Shown here in pieces: positions 12,675 to 22,871 of a stretch of 64,000 bases of DNA. Under the pieces are notes generated by a model. That model had not been told where the DNA came from, did not search any database, and saw only the letters and a program-made list of their open reading frames with translations. The position numbers were made by a program, and so were the translations under genes. Where the stretch lies: contig WHVY01000011.1 in the NCBI GenBank assembly GCA_022266195.1, positions 744,001 to 808,000 on the forward strand. Reading direction: 5' to 3'. Source of the stretch: Tetranychus cinnabarinus (lineage: Eukaryota > Arthropoda > Arachnida > Trombidiformes > Tetranychidae). Every line of letters begins with the position of its first letter. The first letter of the stretch is position 1.

Positions 12675-15112
12675 ATGGGTCGTCGTTTCAAAAATAAAAA
12701 AGGTAAACAGGATTCAAAAGGTAACCGTGGAAATAGGAGACCTGGAAAACCAATTAATTATGCTGATATTGTTAAAGAAAATGAAACTTATGTTAAATAT
12801 TACAAAGCTCAAAATATTGTTAAACCTGAAGAATGGGATTGTTTCATGAATACGATTCGAGATGAATTGCCGGCTGCATTCCGTATAAGTCGTTGCTGCA
12901 TGGGTCAAACTTTGAAATTACGAGATATGATTAATGATGATAGTTTTAGTGCCATAGTTAATCCAGATGGTAATAGAGTTGCTGCTATTGCAGCTTTACC
13001 GTGGGATAAAGATGGTCTCTCTTTTCAGTTTAACTATTCTCGAGTTGAAATCAGAAAATCCGAAGCTCTTCAGCGATTACATTCTTTCTTGGTTTCTGAA
13101 TCAGAAAATGGTTATATTACACGCCAAGAAGCTGTATCAATGATACCCCCACTTTTATTGGATGTTCAGCCTCATCATAAAGTTCTTGACGCTTGTGCAG
13201 CTCCAGGATCCAAAACTGCTCAAATAATCGAAATGTTAGATGTTAACTTGGTTAATTTGGAATGTAAACAGTCAAATTCTTCATCGGTCAGGTAAAGTGG
13301 ACTGTGAATAATTCATATTAAGCATACTAATACCGGTCAACTTTTTCAAGAATCTTTAAAGCTTTACGAAATTTTTAACTTATTTTTAACCTTTAATAAT
13401 TTTCTTTTTATTATCTTCATAGTTCTGGTATGGTCGTCGCCAATGATGTTGATAACAAACGGTGCTATATGCTTGTTCATCAAGCAAAGCGATTACATTC
13501 ACCATGTTTTGTAATTTGTAATCATGATGCTGGTGTTATGCCGAATTTCTTCTCAGAGACAGATGGGAATAAGACAAAAATGAAATTTGACAGAATCCTT
13601 TGTGATGCACCTTGTACAGGAGATGGTACGATCAGAAAAAATGTTGATGTCTGGACAAAATGGACGATATCTAATGGAAATAATTTTCATGGTATCCAGT
13701 CTCGAATTGGTAGAAGATGTCTAGAATTGTTAGCAAAAGATGGTTTAATGGTTTATTCAACTTGTAGTCTTAATCCAATGGAAGATGAAGCTGTAGTTGC
13801 CTCTTTGTTGAATCAATGTGAAGGCGGTGTTGAACTTGTTGATGTATCTGAACGCCTACCTGGACTCAAATATTCACCAGGTATAGATACTTGGGTTGTT
13901 ATGCAAAAAGACATGAAAATTCTCAATTCTTTCCAAGAAGTTGAAGAAAATTACCGAACACAAATTCGTGAAACAATGTTCCCTCCAGAAAATGCTAAAG
14001 AATTGAATCTTCATCGATGTATGCGCATATTACCTCATTATCAAAATACCGGAGGATTTTTCGTCGCAGTTTTAAGGAAAAAAGTTGAACATCTTCCATG
14101 GGAAAAACCGAAAGAAGAACCTAGTGATGCAAAAAATTTGAAAACAGAAGAGATGACTGATACTTCTCAAATCAAAACAGATCCACCAGCTAAAAGAGCA
14201 AGACGTTCTCTCGGTTTTCGTGAAGATCCTTTCTACTTTTTTACTGAAGAAAGTGAAGAATGGATCGAGATTAAAAAGTTTTTTAAAATTTCTGATAAAT
14301 TTCCTGTTAATCAATTGGTCGCGCGATCAAAAGGAGCTAAGAGAAATATTTATTTTGTAACTTCTTCAGCTCGAGAAATCATAATAAATAATGAAAGTAA
14401 CATCAAAGTAAGTATTTATTAATTTACACAATTGAATATTTTATTAATTTCATTCCTAATTTCAAATTTTATACGCTATTAGTTTATTAATGCTGGAGTT
14501 CGTTTATTCTGCCGAGCTGATGATAAAGTTTGTGATGTTGGCTATAGAATAACTCAAGAAGGTTTGTCTTCATTATTTCCCTACCTTGATAAAGAAAATA
14601 TGGTGACACTTAATGCAACTGAACTTGCTCTCATAATGACCCAAGAAATGACCAGACACGAAGAGCTAGAAGAATCAACTCGACTTAAATTGTCAACTTT
14701 ACCAAGTGGATGCATTGTTGCTATTTATTGTGAAAACTTAACTTCAAAATGTCCAAATAGAGGAACCATTAATCATGAAATGGTTGTTCCTTTATGTATT
14801 TGGAAAGGAAAAAATACTGTTCGTCCTTTTGTATCAAAATCGGAGAGAATTCATTTTCTCAGAATCTGTGGAGGTGATACAAAGGAATTAGGTGCGTTAA
14901 AATTTGCAAATTTGTAATGAAAACATTGATTATAAAATCACTTTTATTTTTTCTTTACAGAGGCAACTGAACTAAAAAAGTTTCAAGATAAACAAGAAAG
15001 GAAACAAGCAAGACTGAATGAGCGGAACCAAAAACAAGAACAAAACGATTTGAAAGAAAAATTGGAGACAAATCAGGATCTTGATTCAAAAACAGAAAAC
15101 ACAACTTGTTAA
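12675..15112 (+). CDS. NSUN2: NSUN2, tRNA/RNA cytosine-5 methyltransferase
   Basis: Four exons: 12675-13291, 13423-14407, 14483-14891, 14961-15112, giving 720 aa (human about 767). It transfers methyl from SAM to cytosine C5 in tRNAs and some other RNAs, mainly in the nucleus. The N-terminus is basic (MGRRFKNKKGK). The SAM-binding motif is DACAAPGSKTAQ. Both catalytic cysteines are present: Cys270 in CDAPCTGDGT, which releases the product, and Cys320 in YSTCSLNPMED, which attacks the base; these match human Cys271 and Cys321. The C-terminal part carries the NSUN2-specific extension ending in a Lys/Glu/Gln-rich helix. The ATG at 12675 sits at the usual family start. Intron phases agree at all junctions. 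A second, damaged copy of the last two exons lies at 18448-19080, so the 3' end was duplicated recently. Confidence 0.93.
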
Positions 15113-15194
15113 TAACACTTTTTTGCATTAAAATTTGACAAAAGTTTCAAACAAAAATATTTTACTACAATTTTTATTTTTTAATTGTTTATTT

Positions 15195-16660
15195 TTTTAT
15201 TTCAAAATTATTTCTCAAGTTTTTCTTATAATTCTGTGATTATCATGGCTCCAAGCAAAAGGGATGAAGATGATCTCGATTCTGAAAGTCAATCAAATGA
15301 TTCTTCAAGATCTTCCAGTGAAAGTGAAGCAGAATCGGCCAATTCGGATGACAGAGGAGACAATCGTGAAGAAATTGATGAAGAAAAGGAAGATAGCGAT
15401 GATGTCGAAGAAATGGAAGAATCAAAAGTTGAAGTAAAAGGAGAAAGTGATTCAGATGAGGAGAACTAAGCTGATGAGGAAAAAGATGCTGATGAAGTCA
15501 TGGCTGATCTGGATGAGGATGATGATAGAGAAGAAGAAAGTGAAAATGACGAAGACAAGGATGATGAAAAAGAAGAAAAAGGTGAAGAGATGGAAGAAGA
15601 GAAAGTTACCGAAAAAGATGACGAAAGTGACTCTGACGACGACAGAGAAGTCACTCACGCTGTTGATTCAGATGACGTGCTTGCAGATCTTAATCTTGAT
15701 GATGATGATGATGAAGATGAAGGCAGAGAAGCTACTGGTGGAGACGAAAGGGAAGAAGAGCCACCAGAAGAGATACCCATCACACGTATTGAAGTAGAAA
15801 TTCCAAAGATTCCAACTGAACTCGGAAATGATATTCATTTTGTTAAATTACCCAATTTTTTAAGTGTTGATACTCATCCATATGATCCATCTTGGTATGA
15901 AGATGAAATCGATGAGGACGAAATTCTCGATGAAGAAGGAAGACATCGATTAAAATTGAAAGTTGAATCAACAATAAGATGGAGAACCGTAGTTGACGAG
16001 AATGGAGTGTCTCTAAAAGAAAGTAATGCCAGAATAGTTAAATGGTCAGATGGTAGCATGTCTCTACACCTTGGATCCGAAATCTTTGATATTCATAAAC
16101 AAAGCTTAATGGCTGGTGATAATAATCATCTTTTCATTCGTCAAGGGACTGGTCTACAAGGGCAAGCCGTTTTCAAAACTAAACTTACTTTCCGACCTCA
16201 TTCAACTGATAGTTTTACACATCGTAAGATGACCCTTTCATTGGCCGAAAGAAGTCATAAAACTCAAAAGATTCGTGTTTTACCTAACGTTGGTAAAGAT
16301 CCTGAAGCCCACAGGTCAGAAATGATCAAGAAGGAAGAGGACAAGTTAAAGGCATCTATTAGACGAGAAAACAAAATGAGAAGAGTCCGGGAAAAGGCTC
16401 CTTTCCGTGGTCCAACAGCATCTTATTTAGAGCCTGATGCATACGATGATGATGATGATGATGATGGCAGTGTATCTTTATCAGCAATGAAAACAAAAAC
16501 ATTAAATTCAATTTTTATTATGATCACATATTTTCCTCATTTTAATTTGTTGAATCGAGGTACTACTTTTTTAGTTATCTCAATAATTTACATCATTGGC
16601 CTCAAAAATAAATATTGTTTCAACCAAAAAAAGTCACAAATGAGACTTTTTTCATAGAGA
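15195..16660 (+). pseudogene. Broken LEO1 copy
   Basis: Starting about 50 bp before the ATG at 15245, the sequence is nearly identical to the intact LEO1 gene on the minus strand (46503-47951). It is broken by TAA at 15467-15469, where the intact gene reads GAA AGA GAA, and a block of acidic repeat codons is missing. After SLSA (about 16484) it jumps to sequence that in the intact locus lies downstream of LEO1 (46300-46425), so the C-terminus is deleted. The remaining frame from 15500 is open and reads through into non-LEO1 sequence to 16657. It is therefore a truncated duplicate, not a second functional LEO1, though a short transcript could still be made. Confidence 0.85.
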
Positions 16661-16679
16661 ATCGCAAAATATACTGGAT

Positions 16680-16930
16680 GCCCTAATATTTCAAAGTAAA
16701 GGGATTGAGAGTCACCTAGGTTACATTCATATGACAATCCTATTAGGACCATAACTCGAAATTATGGCTCGAAAGATTCTTGAAAACTGGTTTTGAGAAA
16801 CTTACTTTTTTACTTACAACTGGTTAAAAACTGGTGTTGAAAACCATGGTCTTAGTTTGACCCTTTTTACATGCGAAAGGTGATCTACTTTTGCCCAAAA
16901 TCTTTAGTACTTGAATAAAAATTTTATCTT
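16680..16930 (+). promoter_or_regulatory. Conserved upstream block of the UBL genes (copy A)
   Basis: About 250 bp ahead of UBL copy A match blocks upstream of the other copies (near 32770-33000, 34450-34660, 40055-40240, 42810-43050, 44500-44740, 46040-46290). The best conserved core reads GTAACCTAGGTGACTCTCA on the strand opposite to transcription, and a second conserved piece is CTCAAAACCAGTTT in the same sense. Conservation of non-coding sequence across copies may reflect recent duplication, promoter function, or both. Confidence 0.55.
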
Positions 16931-16994
16931 CCATCTTCTAGATTAACTTATTTATAATTTATAATAATTTGTAAAATTAATTTTTTGGTGAATA

Positions 16995-17842
16995 ATGCAT
17001 GAAACTAATCATGACTCTGATAAAAGTAAGTTTCGTTTTTTCATCAAATCAGTTTTAACATTTTTTCTTTGTAATGTTTAGTTACAATAAAAATAAGGCA
17101 TTCGGATGAGGATTATCATGAGATTACGATTGATTGGTCAAATGAAAGTTTTGATTACAGGAAACAATTGTTCCATCAGGTAAGTCAAATGAAAAGACAA
17201 GAAAGTGATTAATTTCTTGCTTACATTTTACTTACACCAATAGTTAGCAGCATACACAGGAATACCAGTTGAACATCAAGAGTGTGTTGATGTACAGCAC
17301 GCATCAAATCGCAGTGGTGATCTGCGAAATACCGAATTCAAGGATGGGTAAATGATTTTATCTAACTTTTTGACTGCCTTTCTTTAGATTTAATCCTTTT
17401 TCATAAATTTTTCAGAATTTTAAATGAGGGCTGGGATTGGGATTACGACTCAAAGGAACTCGCAATGAATGCTTTCCATGATGGCGATTGTTTTCTATTT
17501 AGAACGAGAATTTTTACAGCTGATTTTGGATTGTTTTGTAGATATGAATTGCAGCATCAGAGTCTGGTTAATGGAACTGGATGCGAACGATATTATTGCC
17601 ATTACCTGGCTCGTCGATCTTTCACAAAAAGAGTATCAGAGTTGCTGAAATCAGATGAAATGCGAAAAATTTGTCATGAAAATGGCTTACGATGGCGCGA
17701 ACAACCAGATGAATTTAGAAGAATGAACCTCAATTTGAATATTGCACATCTTACAGAGCCAATGTGCACTGCGAAGATCTCAGCTCGGCCTGATCTATTT
17801 CGGTTTAATGCTAACTATATGTACTTACGTTACCGTGGCTAA
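16995..17842 (+). CDS. UBL-family protein, copy A
   Basis: Exons 16995-17025, 17082-17179, 17244-17347, 17416-17842; 219 aa. Residues about 11-55 read as a ubiquitin-like fold: a strand (ITIKIRHSDEDYHEITIDW), a helix (YRKQLFHQLAAYT) and GIPVEHQ, which lines up with ubiquitin GIPPDQQ. After an insertion, AMNAFHDGDCFLFRTR resembles the last strand of UBL domains. The remaining roughly 110 residues are unrecognised, with a conserved C..YCHYL..R.FT motif, and end in YLRYRG. Copy A is close to copy G (45106-45956) over the whole C-terminal exon and sits beside a broken LEO1, just as G sits beside the intact one, so A derives from G. Function is unknown; a protein modifier or a UBL adaptor are both possible. 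Confidence 0.75.
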
Positions 17843-18038
17843 CTTGAATCTCTGTCGATTGTTGATAAAAAAGTTTTTACTTTCAATTTATTCAAATGTT
17901 TTCATCTAATAAAAACATTCAACTAAAATTTTATTAGTGGATGTTTCCTCATTTCTATTGATTTGTAAAAGTCTCCCGTATACTATTTTTTATTTCAATC
18001 TTTAATTATCAAACTTGAATTTCAATTAATAATTAGAT

Positions 18039-18255
18039 ATGTGTTTGAACAACACTAATGAATTTATCAACAAAGAAAATGTTCAACCTTTGTCAACTAT
18101 TTGTAAGCTTGAAAAGGCTTATGCTAGTGGTCTAAATGTCATGCAAGCTGCTTCTCGAGAGCTAAAACCTGTTGTTAACCGACATTGTGATTTTTTGGTT
18201 TATTTTGATGATGAAGACTCTGATTGTAATGATACTGGAACAGCAGATTTAGATC
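18039..18255 (+). pseudogene. 5' fragment of the Mad3/BUB-like gene
   Basis: The ATG at 18039 begins a frame almost identical to the start of the gene at 19222, including the KEN box (INKENVQPLS) and the ABBA-like stretch (CDFLVYFDDED). Homology stops at about 18250 after GTADL, before the GLEBS motif. The frame then runs into unrelated sequence and ends at 18338. It is a truncated duplicate that follows UBL copy A, as similar fragments follow UBL copies in the array at 40-45 kb. Confidence 0.8.
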
Positions 18256-18289
18256 CTCATTGGAAATGTATAATACTTTGTGTACAGTC

Positions 18290-18440
18290 GTTTTTACAAA
18301 CAAAAAGTCAATTTGATAACCAATATCTTTTCACTTGACTACCATTGAAATAACCAGATAGCAGCAGCAATAACAGCAATGCTATTTATTCATTGTCATT
18401 TCACTCGCGACATTTTAATCAAAATGAAAATATGATTTGA
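18290..18440. repeat. Fragment homologous to 58075-58215 (inverted)
   Basis: The sequence with GACTACCATTGAAATAACCA, GCAGCAGCAATAACAGCA and TTCATTGTCATTT matches the reverse complement of 58.1 kb. It lies between the BUB fragment and the NSUN2 tail copy and carries no gene signal. Confidence 0.7.
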
Positions 18441-18447
18441 ATCTGAA

Positions 18448-19085
18448 GTTTGTGATGTCTGCTATAAAATAACTCAAGAAGGTTTGTCTTCATTATTTCC
18501 CTACCTTGATAAAGAAAATATGGTGAAACTTAATGCAACTGAACTTGCTCTCATAATGACCCAAGAAATGACCAGACACGAAGAACTAGAAGAATCAACT
18601 CGACTTAAATTGTCAACTTTACCAAGTGGATGCATTGTTGCTATTTATTGTGAAAACTTAACTTCAAAATGTCCAAATAGAGGAACCATTAATCATGAAA
18701 TGGTTGTTCCTTTATGTATTTGGTATTTGTATCAAAATCGGAGAGAATTCATTTTCTCAGAATCTGTGGAGGTGATACAAAGGAATTAGGTGCGTTAAAA
18801 TTAGCAAATTTGTAATGAAAACATTGATTATAAAATCACTTTTATTTTTTCTTTACAGAGGCAACTGAACTAAAAAAGTTTCAAGATAAACAAGAAAGGA
18901 AACAAGCAAGACTGAATGAGCGGAACCAAAAACAAGAACAAAACGATTTGAAAGAAAAATTGAAGACAAATCAGGATCTTGATTCAAAAACAGAAAGCAC
19001 AACTTGTTAATAACACTTTTTTGCGTTAAAAGTGACAAAAGTTTCAAACAAAAACATTTTACTACAATTTTTATTTTTGAATGCT
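18448..19085 (+). pseudogene. Duplicated, damaged 3' end of NSUN2
   Basis: This block copies NSUN2 exon 3 from its second third, intron 3, exon 4 and about 70 bp of 3' flank (original about 14530-15180). A short deletion after CTTTATGTATTTGG (18722) removes bases between that point and TTGTATCAAAATC and shifts the frame, so even a fused product would end early at 18789. The copied terminal exon (18861-19009) is otherwise intact. It carries no start or catalytic core and is non-functional as an enzyme. It marks the right edge of the inserted 15.2-18.4-kb block. Confidence 0.88.
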
Positions 19086-19221
19086 CCCTCATTTCTATTG
19101 GTCGGTTTAATTTGAAAAATCCCTCCAAAACATTCATATATATGTATTGGTTTCAAACAAATTGTTTATCTTCCAATTTTAATCTTTGAGTTTTAAATTG
19201 AATTTTAATTGATAATTAAAT

Positions 19222-20982
19222 ATGTGTTCAAATAATACTAGTGGATTTATCAACAAAGAAAATGTTCAACCTTTGTCAACAATTTGCAAGCTTGATGCTA
19301 GTGATCTAAATGTCATCCAAGCTGCTCCTCGAGAGCTAAAACCTGTTGTTAACCGCCATTGTGATTTTTTGGTTTATCGTGATGATGAAGACTCTGATTC
19401 GGATGATGTTGGAACAGCAGATCTGTTAAAAGTACGAAAAAGACGTGCCGATTCACCACCACTTTTGAAGCCTGAAAGTTTGGCATTAAATCAGAAATTT
19501 TATTGTGACTTGAATTCAATTTACATTAATGGCTACGAGTACTCATTTGAAGAGATCCGGTATCGCAAGTGGTTGAATTGCAGGAAAGAGAAAGCGGCAA
19601 AACGCTCAAATAAAGAAATGGCAAAAGAAATTGTTAACCTTAAAAGGAAAGTTGAGTCAAATGAGCAAGCAATTCAATTTCTTCAAGATAAACTATCAAC
19701 TGTCATGGGACTTATTCAGGCTAACAAACCAGCAAATGAAGACAAACAAGAGGTGTCTACTATGGTTCGTGACTTAATTAATGGTTCATACAATGATACT
19801 CAACTTGAGAAAACTATGCTTCAGCCTATTCCATCAATTCCAGTCAAAGATTTCACAATTTACAAAGACATGACTATCGAGGCTCCAACTTTTGTAGCGC
19901 CAGCTCAGGATAACGTCCCGCTAATCCGATTTGACATTACAGAATGTGGAGAAGCTGCTAAAAATCTTGTGTCTTCCTCTGCTCTGTCCAGCTCTAAAGG
20001 ATTCGATAAATCAATTGATAACCAAACATTCAATTTGAAAAAAGCTGAAATTGATCAGAAAAGTCTCCAGACTCAAATATCTGATGAAAATATTCTCGAG
20101 ATTAAGAAATCAACTTTTAAAATTCACGAGGACAGTATCGAGAATAAACCACCAGCGCTAAGAATTTACGAAGACAGTATCGAGAATAAAGAACCAACTT
20201 CACAAATTTACAAAGACAGCATCGAAATAAAAAAACCAGTGCTACAAATTCATGAGGACAGCATCGAGAGTAAAGAACCAACTTTACAAATTCACAAAGA
20301 GGCTATCGAAATGAAACAACCTGCCTTAAAAATTCATGAGGACAGCATCGAAATAAAAAAGCCAGTGTTACAAATCCACGAGGACAGCATTGAGAATAAA
20401 GAGCCAACTCTTCAAATTTACAAGGACAGTATCGAAATAAAAAAACCTGCATCACAAATTCATGAGGCCAGCATTGAGAGTAAAATACCAACTTTACAAA
20501 TTCAAGAAGACAGTATCGAGATAAAGGAACCTAATTTGCAAATTCACGAGGACAGCATCGAGATAAAGGAACCAAATTGTGATTTTCTTGATAAATTTCA
20601 AGCAGAAAGACACGATCCTATCGATATGGAAATTGAGAAAGCTGAGAATAAAATTTCACAAATTAAATCAGCTCTTGAAGATACCAAACGTAAATCATTG
20701 CTCGCTCGCAGCAACAACAAATTATCTATAATTGCTGAAAACAGTAGGGAGTTAACTGATAAAACTACAACTGATAAAAACAGTCCAGTCAAAATGCGTG
20801 CTCCAGTCGCTGCTTGTAAATCGATGCGTAATGATTTCGATTTGGCCGACCTGTCCGTTAACCCCATCATCCATCGTGGCTCGATGCACTTCAGAGTTTC
20901 AGAAGCATTCACGATGTATATTCCGAATTCGGAAGATGAATGTGTCCCTAAATCATGCTCGACTCCTGGTAAAACTCAATGA
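19222..20982 (+). CDS. Mad3/BUB-derived protein with KEN, ABBA-like, GLEBS motifs and a 14-aa repeat
   Basis: Single exon, 586 aa. In order: KEN box near residue 12 (INKENVQPLS); an ABBA-like motif near 50 (CDFLVYRDDED); a GLEBS-type Bub3-binding motif near 110 (YEYSFEEIRYRKW); a Lys/Glu-rich coiled coil (about 125-170); a linker; eleven 14-residue repeats of the form QIHEDSIEIKKPVL (about 300-452); and a C-terminal tail with a second ABBA-like stretch (FTMYIPNSEDE). The motifs are those by which Mad3/BubR1 bind Cdc20 and Bub3, but the Mad3 TPR domain and the kinase are absent. The full-length relative at 27591 keeps the TPR domain. It is likely a checkpoint or Bub3-associated protein derived from Mad3 by loss of the TPR. 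Ancestrally it probably followed NSUN2 directly. No introns are visible. Confidence 0.72.
   Translation: MCSNNTSGFINKENVQPLSTICKLDASDLNVIQAAPRELKPVVNRHCDFLVYRDDEDSDSDDVGTADLLKVRKRRADSPPLLKPESLALNQKFYCDLNSIYINGYEYSFEEIRYRKWLNCRKEKAAKRSNKEMAKEIVNLKRKVESNEQAIQFLQDKLSTVMGLIQANKPANEDKQEVSTMVRDLINGSYNDTQLEKTMLQPIPSIPVKDFTIYKDMTIEAPTFVAPAQDNVPLIRFDITECGEAAKNLVSSSALSSSKGFDKSIDNQTFNLKKAEIDQKSLQTQISDENILEIKKSTFKIHEDSIENKPPALRIYEDSIENKEPTSQIYKDSIEIKKPVLQIHEDSIESKEPTLQIHKEAIEMKQPALKIHEDSIEIKKPVLQIHEDSIENKEPTLQIYKDSIEIKKPASQIHEASIESKIPTLQIQEDSIEIKEPNLQIHEDSIEIKEPNCDFLDKFQAERHDPIDMEIEKAENKISQIKSALEDTKRKSLLARSNNKLSIIAENSRELTDKTTTDKNSPVKMRAPVAACKSMRNDFDLADLSVNPIIHRGSMHFRVSEAFTMYIPNSEDECVPKSCSTPGKTQ
20118..20580 (+). 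repeat. Eleven tandem 42-bp coding repeats
   Basis: Eleven in-frame units of 14 codons with core [KQ]I[HY]xDSIExKxPxL lie inside the Mad3-derived gene. Alternate units are more alike (IEIKKP versus IE[NS]KEP), suggesting expansion by 84-bp doublets. The unit number is likely to vary between individuals. Confidence 0.9.
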
Positions 20983-21335
20983 GCGCAAAAATTTTATTTG
21001 ACCGATATAACATTTTTAGATTTATATTTTTGTCTCTACATATTATGATTGATAAGTCATCAGACTTTGTCATGCATTGATTGAAATAAACATAATTTCT
21101 ATGCAAAATGAAACGTTTTTGATACATTGTGTGAATAAAATAAACAGTACATCTATTTGATGAGAAACCATGTTTTAATGAGGAGAGGATGAACAAAATA
21201 TGATAGTTATACATGAAAATATCTGTTGAATGAAATGACAAAAAAAGGTTTTAATATTTATACGTGGAAAGTAAGCATGAAGTGAATTATACCTTAAAGT
21301 TATATGTTGAATTGATTAATTGTTCTTGAGGTCAT

Positions 21336-22362
21336 CTATTTGTTGACATATGCATCTAATTCTGCATCTAACTCTTCAGCGGTCAGAGATTTACGATTTT
21401 GATTATTACGCCTGGGTCCTTTATTAGATAACCCGCCAGCTCCACCACCACGACCACGAGATCTGGCACCAGAATTCGCTCCTCTGGAAGCATTACCAAA
21501 TTTTGGTGATCTGAAGTTTCCTTGGCCTGGTGATGAGACGTTTGGTTTACTTCTTTGAGACATATCTCCAGATGGAACCAAAGTAATCTTCATTGGTCGA
21601 CCTATAGAAACAAGAGAGAAGCATAGAGAACTGGTTAGTATAAAGACCAATGAAACTAATAGGGAAAAAAATATTACCATCAAGAAGCACTCCATTGTAT
21701 TGTTTCATAGCGGCAGCAGCATCACCTCGCTTTTCAAATATAACATCAGCCGTACCAAGAGATCGACCAGATCTATCATAGTGAACAGCAGCTTTTTTAA
21801 TAAGTCCAAATTCAGCAAATAAGTCTTGGATGTCTTTATCGGAAACACCATAATCTAAATTAGATACCAATAGATGGTTTGAACCAGGTGTACGAGATGG
21901 TCCGTCAAACATATCATGTTGCCACTTATCGGGTATCCTTGATGCCTATGATGGATGATGGATCAGATCAGATAATCACTGTTAGATTAGTCTTGAAAAA
22001 ATTTCACATTTTCAATCAGGTAATTTTAAACACAATGGATAGTCTGGTAAAAATGGCAGCCAGTTAAGGTTTGTCATATACATCATTTTTAACCAACACC
22101 AAATAAATTTAAAAGCGGTTTTAAATTAAACAACCAGTCAACCAACCCGTGAATAAGGAGTAGATCTATTATTTCGGTTCATCTTATTTTTCATTGCTCC
22201 ACGATTACGATTTCCAGAAGCAGCATTGTTTCTAGCAGTTGAACCTGAACCAGCATTGCCAGTATTACCACCACCTCTTCGAGCACCAGCTCCTTTTTTA
22301 TAACCAGAAATACCATCCATCTTAATGATAGCATCCAGAGACATGTCGATTTTGTCAGTCAT
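21336..22362 (-). CDS. ALYREF: ALYREF/THOC4 mRNA export adaptor
   Basis: Three exons on the minus strand: 22362-22147, 21945-21678, 21601-21336; 249 aa (human 257). It couples splicing and the TREX complex to the export receptor NXF1 in the nucleus. Visible parts: an N-terminal UAP56-binding motif (MSLDAIIKM), a Gly/Arg/Asn-rich region, the linker DKWQHDMFD, one RRM (HLLVSNLDYGVSDKDIQDLF onwards, about 90-165), an RGG-type region, and a C-terminal UAP56-binding helix (LTAEELDAELDAYVNK). The start at 22362 matches the family N-terminus; an in-frame ATG lies further up at 22413. The first donor (GTTGGT) is weak but the phase and protein join are good. It is divergent from ASF1, with about 510 bp between the starts. 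Confidence 0.92.
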
Positions 22363-22666
22363 GTTGAAATTTAAGAATAATGAAATGAACAAATATAAAA
22401 AATAGTCACACAATAAGGTAAATTGTAATTCAACTGAACTAAAATGGCGACCTACAATGGTTTTTAAGGATAAAATTAAGCTTCTGAGTCAAGTTAAACA
22501 CCTTAAAATACAGGGTGAGTGAGAAGGAGTGGAAAAAATCTCTCCCCTAGCGCACTAAACTGATTTTATTTTGCTTAAGGCAATGATTAAGGTTTGCGCA
22601 CATCTTGCAACTCCGCCTTGCACGCGTACTTTCCTCACACCCTGTAGAACCAATAGTCGATATAGA

Positions 22667-22742
22667 CACATCGATAAATCAACAAAACGATACTATCGAT
22701 GTGATTGTGAACTCTTGGTTACTAACCACTGGTTAGTAACCA
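22667..22742. promoter_or_regulatory. Paired palindromes in the ALYREF/ASF1 divergent promoter
   Basis: Two inverted-repeat pairs lie in the 510-bp region between the divergent starts: CACATCGATA (22667-22676) with TATCGATGTG (22694-22703), and TGGTTACTAACCA (22716-22728) with TGGTTAGTAACCA (22730-22742), separated by one base. The ATCGAT cores resemble the insect DRE element (TATCGATA). They are plausible shared factor-binding sites. Confidence 0.5.
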
Positions 22743-22871
22743 GGATAGGAACCACCGCATCATTTTCCCTCTAAATATTTTGTTTCACTTTTTTCTTTGT
22801 ATAAAATCATCAATTCAAACCACTTGTTTATTCCTTAATCAGTTTAATCCTTAATTAGTCTAATCCTTACT

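Noticed and set aside
15500..16657. Open 385-codon frame as a second functional LEO1
   Set aside because: It lacks the proper start, has lost the C-terminus and runs into downstream non-coding sequence.
20118..20580. Regular 42-bp repeats as a CRISPR-like array
   Set aside because: The repeats are contiguous, lack spacers and stay in frame within a coding sequence.
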